NCBI GenBank assembly: GCA_937914945.1
Contig: CALGJF010000076.1
Coordinates: forward strand, 1-5,054
Source: an uncultured Bacteroidales bacterium
GTDB lineage: Bacteria > Bacteroidota > Bacteroidia > Bacteroidales > Bacteroidaceae
Reading direction: 5' to 3'
Length of the DNA stretch: 5,054 nt
The translations under genes and the position numbers were made by a program. Positions within the stretch are counted from its first letter, which is position 1. Every line of letters begins with the position of its first letter. The notes beneath the pieces were generated by a model, which saw nothing but the letters and a program-made list of their open reading frames with translations, did no database searches and was not told the DNA's origin. This document shows positions 1 to 4,873 of the stretch, piece after piece.

Positions 1-131
1 TCGCTGCGCTCAAACATATCCCCGCCTTTTCCTGCGCATTGCTCGGCATCTCTCTATGAGCCATTAACGGTGCCGGTTGTTTTTTTAGAATTACTTTTGC
101 TGGTGAGAACTGCGCACCATGGTACTTTCGT

Positions 132-202
132 GTCATACTGAACGCATGTGAAGTATCTCAGTTGTGTATGCAGAGATTTCTCCACTGCGTGTTCGAAATA
201 AC
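132..202. repeat. Degenerate interspersed inverted repeat (REP-like)
   Basis: The left arm (132-159, beginning GTCATACTGAACGCATGTG) is an imperfect reverse complement of the right arm (173-202, ending GTGTTCGAAATAAC), around a 13-base spacer. Shared blocks include GAAC, GTG and ATCTC, with a few mismatches and a 2-base length difference. The wording is close to the dispersed intergenic elements of the pattern GTCATTCTGAgCGnAGnGAAGAATCTC that I recall from Bacteroidetes genomes; that match is from memory and was not searched. If correct, this is a non-coding, non-autonomous repeat. It could form a large hairpin and might act as a transcription boundary or mRNA-end structure for whatever lies upstream. 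Confidence 0.6.
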
Positions 203-221
203 AAAACTACGTTTTGTTATT
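197..221. repeat. Perfect inverted repeat, 11-bp arms
   Basis: AATAACAAAAC (197-207) and GTTTTGTTATT (211-221) are exact reverse complements around the 3-base spacer TAC. The left arm overlaps the end of the larger repeat at 132-202. The right arm runs into GTTATTCTG, which resembles the opening GTCATACTG of that larger repeat. The simplest reading is a junction where one repeat copy ends and a second, decayed copy begins. It could also work as a weak AT-rich hairpin, but no clean T-run follows it, so I do not call it a terminator. Confidence 0.65.
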
Positions 222-326
222 CTGTCTAAAGCACACCCACCTGTGTCATTGCACCTTTTTTTCTGTTTTAGGGGAATCCCCATCTGTTTATAGGAGTTTT
301 CCCCGAAAATTTTGTGAGGTAATATA

Positions 327-334
327 TATATTTG
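327..334 (+). promoter_or_regulatory. Putative Bacteroidetes -7 box for the 421-1461/1489-3012 operon
   Basis: TATATTTG at 327-334 matches the TAnnTTTG consensus of the Bacteroidetes primary sigma factor exactly. It lies about 90 bases before the start codon at 421, which would leave a 5' leader of roughly 80 bases. The -33 TTTG element is not well placed: the nearest TTTG (311-314) leaves only 12 bases, against about 20 expected. The AT-rich setting makes a chance match possible. Confidence 0.45.
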
Positions 335-345
335 CACATGAAATA

Positions 346-362
346 ATATGCATTCGGCATAT
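346..362 (+). promoter_or_regulatory. Leader hairpin 1 (6-bp stem)
   Basis: ATATGC (346-351) pairs perfectly with GCATAT (357-362) across a 5-base loop. If transcription begins just downstream of the -7 box at 327-334, this lies near the 5' end of the transcript. It is short and AT-rich, so stability is modest. It could instead be a DNA-level operator half-site pair. Confidence 0.3.
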
Positions 363-385
363 ATGGAATTAACATGTAAACATAG

Positions 386-402
386 GCTGCACGCGGTGCA
401 GC
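386..402 (+). promoter_or_regulatory. Leader hairpin 2 (7-bp GC-rich stem) ahead of the start codon
   Basis: GCTGCAC (386-392) pairs perfectly with GTGCAGC (396-402) around a GCG loop; a flanking G-U pair (385/403) extends it. It ends 18 bases before the ATG at 421, and the A-rich spacer in between has no Shine-Dalgarno sequence. In a group that relies on unstructured A-rich leaders for initiation, a stable stem here could protect the mRNA or tune ribosome access. It has no U-run, so it is not a terminator. Confidence 0.45.
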
Positions 403-420
403 TGTAAAAAATAGAATAAA

Positions 421-1461
421 ATGAAAAAGCTTGTTTTGTTACTGTTACTTGCAATGCCTGTTGCTATAATGGCACAGGTGAATGAGATGTTTTACGTTCC
501 CAAAAAGCAGGTGAAGCAGGAGAATGTGGCGAAGATGTTCTCCTCATCAGCCTCTGCAACGGAGAACGATGAAGAGTGGGGCGTGGCCGACAACGGTAAT
601 ACCCGCGATGTGGATGAATATAATCGCAGGGGCAGCGCCACCGTTTCTGCCGATAATGTGGAGGCGTTGTTGCAACAGGAAAGCGTTGAGGAGTATGATG
701 AGTATGTGTATGAGGATGATACCGATTACAATTACTCTACGCGCATTGTACGTTTTCACAATCCCACAACGGTGATTGTGAGCAGTCCATGGTATTATGA
801 TGTTTATCCTTCGTGGGGCTACTATGATTATTGCTACGACGATTATTGGGATTGGTCCATTGGTTGGAACAGCCTTTGCGGTTGGAGCATAGGTGCCGCG
901 TGGCATTGGCCGTTGCACTCATGGCATTGGGGTAGCGGGCATCACCACCATCATCATCCGCACCATGTGGCACCCCCGGTATATTCGCACAGGGTACAGA
1001 GGCGCGTGCCCACAGTCTCTCTTGCCGACAGAGGCAGAACGGGCAGGGTGCCGGTGGCCGGTGCCGCAACAGAGAAAAGGCCCAAAACGCAGGTGGTTAA
1101 CGGAAAGGTGGACCGTACCAATCGCGAGAATGTGGGTGGTGGCCGTTTGCGCGATGACAGAAACAGGGGTGGTTCAAGCTCCACATATAACCGCCGCAGC
1201 AGTACAAGCGTGCGCAAGGAGAATGCCGGCAACCGCAATAACCGCACCGAGGTAAGCGGTGGTGGTAACCGTAATAACCGTATCGAGGTAAGCGGTGGTG
1301 GCAACCGCAATAACCGTGGTAGCGGCAGTGGTCGCAGCAGCGTGCGCAGCAACAGTGGCGGCGGCAGCCGCAGCAGTGTAGGCGCTGCATCGCGTGGTTC
1401 TTCTTCGTCGCGCGGCTCGGCTCCTACCCGTGGTGGGGTTTCTCGTGGGGGCAGACGTTAA
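421..1461 (+). CDS. Exported low-complexity protein with acidic, Trp/Tyr-rich, His-rich and Arg/Gly-rich zones
   Basis: I do not recognise a functional family for this 346-residue protein. The start at 421 gives a textbook signal peptide: MKK, a run of Leu, and a likely cut after Ala18 (AIMA|Q), so the mature protein is periplasmic or outer-membrane associated. Four zones follow. Residues 48-105 are rich in Asp and Glu. Residues 124-170 carry ten Trp and at least eight Tyr, plus the only two Cys (138 and 153), a possible disulfide. Residues 174-182 are six His, one Pro, two His. From about 190 to the end the chain is basic and rich in Arg, Gly, Ser and Asn, with a 12-residue tandem repeat at 271-299 and RGG-like motifs at the C terminus. 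There is no lipobox and no later transmembrane segment. It lies 27 bases upstream of an FadL-type porin gene and is probably cotranscribed, so an accessory or cell-surface role beside that porin is my inference. Metal binding by the His cluster is possible but unproven. Confidence 0.85.
   Translation: MKKLVLLLLLAMPVAIMAQVNEMFYVPKKQVKQENVAKMFSSSASATENDEEWGVADNGNTRDVDEYNRRGSATVSADNVEALLQQESVEEYDEYVYEDDTDYNYSTRIVRFHNPTTVIVSSPWYYDVYPSWGYYDYCYDDYWDWSIGWNSLCGWSIGAAWHWPLHSWHWGSGHHHHHHPHHVAPPVYSHRVQRRVPTVSLADRGRTGRVPVAGAATEKRPKTQVVNGKVDRTNRENVGGGRLRDDRNRGGSSSTYNRRSSTSVRKENAGNRNNRTEVSGGGNRNNRIEVSGGGNRNNRGSGSGRSSVRSNSGGGSRSSVGAASRGSSSSRGSAPTRGGVSRGGRR
1231..1317 (+). repeat. In-frame 36-bp tandem repeat, about 2.4 copies
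   Basis: Copies begin at 1231, 1267 and 1303 and encode NRNNRTEVSGGG, NRNNRIEVSGGG and a partial NRNNR that then drifts into GSGSG. Copies 1 and 2 differ at four of 36 bases. Three differences are silent and one changes Thr to Ile. The repeat keeps the reading frame and lies in the disordered basic tail, so copy number could vary between strains without breaking the gene. Confidence 0.9.
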
Positions 1462-1488
1462 TATGTTGTTTTTGAATTGAATGTTACT

Positions 1489-3012
1489 ATGAAAAAGTTA
1501 TTATATCTGTTTGTGGGTTTATTGATGGTGCATGGTGCTGTTGCGCAGAATGTTTATGATGTGATGCGCCTTGGTGCCGACGACCTGAATGGTACTGCAC
1601 GTTATGTGGGTATGGGTGGCGCAATGAGCTCTTTGGGAGCCGATATTACATCTACCGCTACCAACCCGGCGGGTATTGCCCTGTATCGCAAGGGTGATGC
1701 CGTGGCTACCTTTGGCTTGCATAATGTAAAGAACGAGAGTATGTTCAATGGTACGGGCAGGGCTGATACGAAGAGCAGCTTCACGATTGAGAATCTTGGC
1801 ATGGTGTTTTCCACTTGCCCCGGAGGGAGCAGTGTTAAGTTTGTGAATCTGGCTTTCAACTATCGCCACAGCAATAATTTCCGTAACAACATGGAGATTG
1901 CCGGCTCGTTGACCGATGCCGATGGCTACTATTTCTCGCAACAGACTTTGTTGCACGAGATGTATAAGTATAGCGGAAATTTTCAAGGGTGGGAGGATTA
2001 TTACAGCCTCGATTATCCTTGGTTGGGCTTGCTCACATCTACATCGGGCCTCATAGGCGATGATGGCGAGTTGAAGTATCTTCCCACAAAGGGTGTAAAG
2101 TATCCGCAGTTTATGGATTATCGTTCTGCAGAGAAGGGTGGTGTTGACGAGGTGGATGTAACGCTGGCGGCTAATGTGGATGATATGTTCTATTTTGGTG
2201 TTACCCTCACAGCATCGAATGTGGATTATACCCGCACGAGTTCATACACCGAGCATAGCGATGTTTACGATTACTATACCTTGCAGAATTGTTTTAATAC
2301 CAATGGTCATGGCTTTGGTATGAAGTTTGGTGCCATAATGCGCCCTCTGGAGTATTCTCCTTTCAAGATGGGTATCTCTTTGCACACTCCCACTTGGTAC
2401 AATCTCACCGACCGTTATTCGGCTGCGATGATTGGCGATGATGGTACTATTTTCGATACACGCGACTACGATGGTTATGGCGACGACCTGTATGTAGATT
2501 ATGACTATACCACTCCTTGGCGTTTTAATGTGTCGGGCTCATATACTTTTGGGAAATTTGCGGCTTTGAGTGCAGAGTATGAGTTGGTGGATTATGCTAC
2601 TTCTAAAATTGAATATACCGATGGCTATAACATGGAAGCGTTGAACGAGGAGATTGAGTACAATATGCGCAGCCGCCATATTCTGCGAGTGGGTGCACAA
2701 TTCAATATAGATGATAATATAGCTTTGCGTTGTGGCTATAACTACATGACATCGCCTTATAAAAAGAGCGCTGCCAAAACGGTATTCAAGAATCACGATA
2801 CCTCTACCGAGTATATGAACCTGGGGGCTACCAATGTGTTTACCCTTGGTGCCGGATATACGGGTGATTTGCTCTATTTTGATATTGCTTACAAGCTGTC
2901 GGTTCAGCAGGCCGATTTTTATAATTATTACGATTCGGAATATGTGAATCCTGCTGCCGATATGGATATCACCCGCCAGAGCCTTATAATGAGCATGGGT
3001 GTGCGCTTCTGA
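1489..3012 (+). CDS. Outer-membrane beta-barrel protein, OmpP1/FadL/TodX-like
   Basis: This is probably a channel for hydrophobic or small organic substrates in the outer membrane; the substrate cannot be read from the sequence. I chose the ATG at 1489 (507 residues) over the upstream in-frame TTG at 1477, because 1489 gives a clean signal peptide beginning MKKLLYLF with a likely cut after Ala19 (AVA|Q). Near the mature N terminus the segment ARYVGMGGAMSSLGAD followed by ATNPAGIALY (NPAG at residues 59-62) is the hallmark of the FadL/OmpP1 superfamily and of related Bacteroidetes barrels. The rest alternates hydrophobic and polar residues, is rich in Tyr, Asp and Gly, and ends in VRF, the C-terminal Phe expected for barrel insertion. 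The length fits the family (about 400-550 residues). The gene ends with tandem in-frame stops TGA TAG. It follows the exported-protein gene after 27 bases with no promoter between, so the two are probably one operon. PorV/PorQ-type secretion accessories share the same N-terminal motif and remain an alternative. Confidence 0.85.
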   Translation: MKKLLYLFVGLLMVHGAVAQNVYDVMRLGADDLNGTARYVGMGGAMSSLGADITSTATNPAGIALYRKGDAVATFGLHNVKNESMFNGTGRADTKSSFTIENLGMVFSTCPGGSSVKFVNLAFNYRHSNNFRNNMEIAGSLTDADGYYFSQQTLLHEMYKYSGNFQGWEDYYSLDYPWLGLLTSTSGLIGDDGELKYLPTKGVKYPQFMDYRSAEKGGVDEVDVTLAANVDDMFYFGVTLTASNVDYTRTSSYTEHSDVYDYYTLQNCFNTNGHGFGMKFGAIMRPLEYSPFKMGISLHTPTWYNLTDRYSAAMIGDDGTIFDTRDYDGYGDDLYVDYDYTTPWRFNVSGSYTFGKFAALSAEYELVDYATSKIEYTDGYNMEALNEEIEYNMRSRHILRVGAQFNIDDNIALRCGYNYMTSPYKKSAAKTVFKNHDTSTEYMNLGATNVFTLGAGYTGDLLYFDIAYKLSVQQADFYNYYDSEYVNPAADMDITRQSLIMSMGVRF

Positions 3013-3075
3013 TAGATGGCATGCGTGCCTGCTTTGAGCCGGGCGAGCCGTTGCCGGGCAGATTAATGGAGGAGG

Positions 3076-3110
3076 TTTGCGGTAAATGTCATTTTTTATT
3101 GTTATCTTCG
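3076..3110 (+). promoter_or_regulatory. Putative promoter of the kdsD operon
   Basis: TATCTTCG at 3103-3110 matches seven of eight positions of the Bacteroidetes -7 box TAnnTTTG; the mismatch is C for T. A TTTG at 3076-3079 could be the -33 element, although the 23-base gap is slightly long. A T-rich stretch lies between them. The start of transcription would fall about 5-8 bases later, inside the inverted repeat at 3110-3130, about 95 bases before the kdsD start. A weaker alternative -7 box, AATATTTG, is at 3147-3154. Confidence 0.5.
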
Positions 3111-3130
3111 CAACGGAATATATCCGTTGC
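3110..3130. promoter_or_regulatory. Perfect inverted repeat at the likely transcription start (operator candidate)
   Basis: GCAACGGA (3110-3117) and TCCGTTGC (3123-3130) are exact reverse complements around ATATA. The repeat shares its first base with the putative -7 box, so a dimeric regulator bound here would block transcription start. The half-site CCGTTGC also occurs at 3048-3054. If transcription begins upstream of it, it would be an 8-bp mRNA hairpin instead. No T-run follows, which argues against a terminator for the upstream porin gene. Confidence 0.5.
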
Positions 3131-3156
3131 CATTATGGTGCGGTGAAATATTTGCC

Positions 3157-3172
3157 CCATGCGCGTGCATGG
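3157..3172 (+). promoter_or_regulatory. Small GC-rich hairpin in the kdsD leader
   Basis: CCATGC (3157-3162) pairs with GCATGG (3167-3172) across the loop GCGT. It lies 38 bases before the kdsD ATG, with an A-rich unstructured stretch after it. The arrangement parallels the GC-rich leader stem at 386-402. The function is unknown and a chance occurrence is possible. Confidence 0.35.
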
Positions 3173-3210
3173 CGGTACACCAAACAGGATAAAATACAAA
3201 ACAAAAGAAT

Positions 3211-4158
3211 ATGACAGACGTATTAGCTGTGGCAAAAAAATGCCTTCAAGATGAGGCCGAAGCGGTGCTCAACCTCATACCTAATCTTGACGAGAACTTT
3301 ACCAAGGCCGTGGAACTTATATACGAGAGCAAGGGTAAACTGATAGTTACCGGTGTGGGTAAGTCGGGCCATATTGGTGCGAAGATTGCATCTACGCTTG
3401 CAAGTACAGGCACACCTGCCTTTTTTGTAAATCCGCTCGATGCCTTCCATGGCGACCTGGGTATGTTTACAGAGGGCGATGTGGTGCTGGCTATCTCAAA
3501 TTCGGGGCAGACCGATGAGTTGCTGCGTTTTATCCCTCTGCTGGCCGAGCGCAAAATTCCTATTGTGTCAATGTCGGGTAATCCCAAGTCGCTCCTTGCC
3601 GAGTATTCCGATTGCCACCTCAATATATCTGTTGAGCGCGAGGCTTGTCCCTTGAATCTTGCCCCCACATCATCTACCACTGCAACGCTTGCCATGGGCG
3701 ATGCCATTGCTTGTGCTTTGATGACGGTGCGTAAGTTCAAGGCTTCTGATTTTGCTCAGTTCCACCCGGGTGGCTCGCTTGGCCGTCGTTTGCTGGCACG
3801 TGTAAAGGATTATATGATTACTACCGACCTGCCTGTGGTTACGCGCGAGTCGAAGATTAGTGATGCACTGCTCAAGATAAGTTCTACCAAGATGGGTATT
3901 GCCATTGTGGTGGAGAACGACAAGATTTTGGGTGTGGTAACTGATGGTGATATCCGTCGTGCCATGCAGTTCCATCAGGATATCTTCTTCCAGCTCACAG
4001 TTAAGGAGCTTATGAGCCATAATCCCAAGACCATTCAGGAGAATGCCAAGCTTGCAACTGCCGAAAAACTATTGCGCCAGCACAACATTCACTCTTTGAT
4101 TGTTGTTAATTCAGAGGGTCGCCTGGTGGGCGTAATTGATACGTTCAGCTGTATCTGA
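3211..4158 (+). CDS. kdsD: Arabinose-5-phosphate isomerase (KpsF/GutQ family)
   Basis: This enzyme interconverts D-ribulose 5-phosphate and D-arabinose 5-phosphate in the cytoplasm, the first committed step toward Kdo, the acidic sugar of lipid A inner cores and some capsules. The 315-residue protein has the family layout. An SIS sugar-isomerase domain spans about residues 30-170 (TGVGKSGHIG at 47-56, HGDLGM at 80-85, AISNSGQTDE at 94-103, EACPLNLAPTSSTTAT at 144-159, FHPGGSLGRRL at 184-194). Two CBS domains follow at about 199-255 and 264-312. By alignment from memory with E. coli KdsD, the residues matching its Lys59, Glu111, Glu152 and His193 are Lys51, Glu103, Glu144 and His185, all present, so the enzyme should be active. 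It is slightly shorter than the roughly 328-residue E. coli protein. The ATG at 3211 follows an A-rich leader and gives the normal N terminus. The next gene starts 34 bases after its stop and is probably cotranscribed. Confidence 0.95.
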   Translation: MTDVLAVAKKCLQDEAEAVLNLIPNLDENFTKAVELIYESKGKLIVTGVGKSGHIGAKIASTLASTGTPAFFVNPLDAFHGDLGMFTEGDVVLAISNSGQTDELLRFIPLLAERKIPIVSMSGNPKSLLAEYSDCHLNISVEREACPLNLAPTSSTTATLAMGDAIACALMTVRKFKASDFAQFHPGGSLGRRLLARVKDYMITTDLPVVTRESKISDALLKISSTKMGIAIVVENDKILGVVTDGDIRRAMQFHQDIFFQLTVKELMSHNPKTIQENAKLATAEKLLRQHNIHSLIVVNSEGRLVGVIDTFSCI

Positions 4159-4192
4159 TACGGGCATTGTCCTAATTTAAGTATAATATATT

Positions 4193-4834
4193 ATGAAGGT
4201 TGTAGCATTTGTTCCCATTCGCCTGAACAGCAAGCGCGTTGTAGGTAAGAATTTGAAGCCACTTGGTGGCAAGCCTATGATGTGTCATTTGCTTGAAACG
4301 CTTATGCAGGTACCTGCGATAGACGAGGTTTATGTTTATTGCAGCAGCGAGGAGGTGCGCCCTCTGTTGCCGGCGGGGGTTAAATTGCTGTTGCGCGATA
4401 CTGCGCTGGACAGCGATACTGCTCTTGGGGAACAAATATATGATGCCTTTGTGCGCGATGTGGATGCCGATGTGTATATGCTTGCACATACTACATCGCC
4501 GTTCATCAAGGCCGATACCATTAACAGAGCGATAGACGAGGTGTTGCAGGGGCGTCACGATTCGGCCTTCTCGGCGCAGAAGATACAGACTTTTGCGTGG
4601 TTTGGCGGTAAGCCTCTTAACTATTCTCCTACATCTATCCCTCGCACGCAGACGATTGAGCCTGTGTATGTGGAGACGAGTGCGTTTTATATATTCCAGC
4701 GCGATATGTGGGTGAAGCATCACCGCCGTGTGGGTAATAATCCCTATATGGCTATTGTGGGCCCTGTTGAGGGTGTGGATATTGATTATCCCGAGGATTT
4801 TGAACTTGCCGAGATGATGGTTGGTAAGATATAG
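4193..4834 (+). CDS. Cytidylyltransferase family protein (CMP-acidic-sugar synthetase, NeuA-like)
   Basis: Proteins of this family join CMP from CTP to an acidic sugar such as sialic, legionaminic or pseudaminic acid, or Kdo, releasing pyrophosphate in the cytoplasm. The 213-residue protein opens with the nucleotide-binding signature PIRLNSKRVVGKNLKPLGGK (8-27), where Val17 replaces the Pro usual in KR(I/V)PGKN. Other family landmarks are AHTTSPF (98-104, equivalent to QPTSP), PVYVETSAFYIF (157-168, equivalent to the ENGAxY region) and VDIDYPEDFELAE (195-207), whose acidic residues are the usual metal and substrate ligands. The N-terminal signature is that of NeuA-type enzymes rather than the STRLPGKPL of classical KdsB. 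Linkage to kdsD suggests Kdo or a Kdo-like sugar, yet the sequence class points to nonulosonic acids, so I give no gene symbol. The start is preceded by an AT-rich leader without a Shine-Dalgarno sequence. A strong terminator follows the stop directly. Confidence 0.85.
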   Translation: MKVVAFVPIRLNSKRVVGKNLKPLGGKPMMCHLLETLMQVPAIDEVYVYCSSEEVRPLLPAGVKLLLRDTALDSDTALGEQIYDAFVRDVDADVYMLAHTTSPFIKADTINRAIDEVLQGRHDSAFSAQKIQTFAWFGGKPLNYSPTSIPRTQTIEPVYVETSAFYIFQRDMWVKHHRRVGNNPYMAIVGPVEGVDIDYPEDFELAEMMVGKI

Positions 4835-4873
4835 AAAAAAATAGAATGAGTAATTACTCATTCTATTTTTTTT
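4835..4873 (+). terminator. Intrinsic terminator from a 38-base perfect palindrome
   Basis: Positions 4835-4853 and 4854-4872 are exact reverse complements, giving a 17-bp stem with an AATT loop. An A-run (4835-4841) starts directly after the TAG stop and a run of eight T (4866-4873) closes the structure. It ends the kdsD-cytidylyltransferase operon. The A-run/T-run symmetry means it should also stop transcription arriving on the minus strand. Confidence 0.93.

Larger units (their letters stand above)
1..420. other. Intergenic region upstream of the exported-protein gene
   Basis: This 420-base stretch has no gene I can support. It contains an interspersed-type inverted repeat (132-202), a perfect inverted repeat (197-221), an 11-base palindrome GGGGAATCCCC (271-281), a putative -7 box (327-334) and two leader hairpins (346-362 and 386-402). 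Plus-strand frame 1 is open from the window edge to a TGA at 139-141, but the translation resembles no family I know and it runs into the repeat. A minus-strand frame covering 158-454 reads through the repeat, the promoter region and the signal-peptide codons of the real gene, so I treat it as spurious. Confidence 0.7.

Noticed and set aside
1..141. Plus-strand frame open from the window edge, possible C-terminal end of a gene
   Set aside because: The translation is rich in Ser, Pro and Leu, matches no family I know, and ends inside the interspersed repeat; most likely repeat-derived non-coding DNA.
271..281. GGGGAATCCCC resembles a eukaryotic NF-kappaB site
   Set aside because: A coincidental match with no meaning in a bacterial genome; only its palindrome character is worth noting.
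158..454. Minus-strand 98-residue open frame
   Set aside because: It runs through the inverted repeats, the putative promoter and the signal-peptide codons of the real gene, and shows no recognisable domain.
1231..1317. Tandem repeats as a possible CRISPR array
   Set aside because: The units are directly adjacent without spacers and are in-frame coding repeats.
954..1352. Long minus-strand open frame opposite the exported-protein gene
   Set aside because: Leu/Arg/Pro-rich translation produced by the Gly/Arg/Ser/Asn codons of the real gene on the other strand.
1477..1488. Upstream TTG start for the porin gene
   Set aside because: It adds only four residues ahead of MKK, while the ATG at 1489 gives a normal signal peptide.
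3018..3062. Possible terminator after the porin gene (GGCA/TGCC stem at 3018-3029 and GC-rich bases to 3060)
   Set aside because: The stem is only 4 bp, or 6 bp with a wobble and a 23-base loop in the alternative fold, and no T-run follows.
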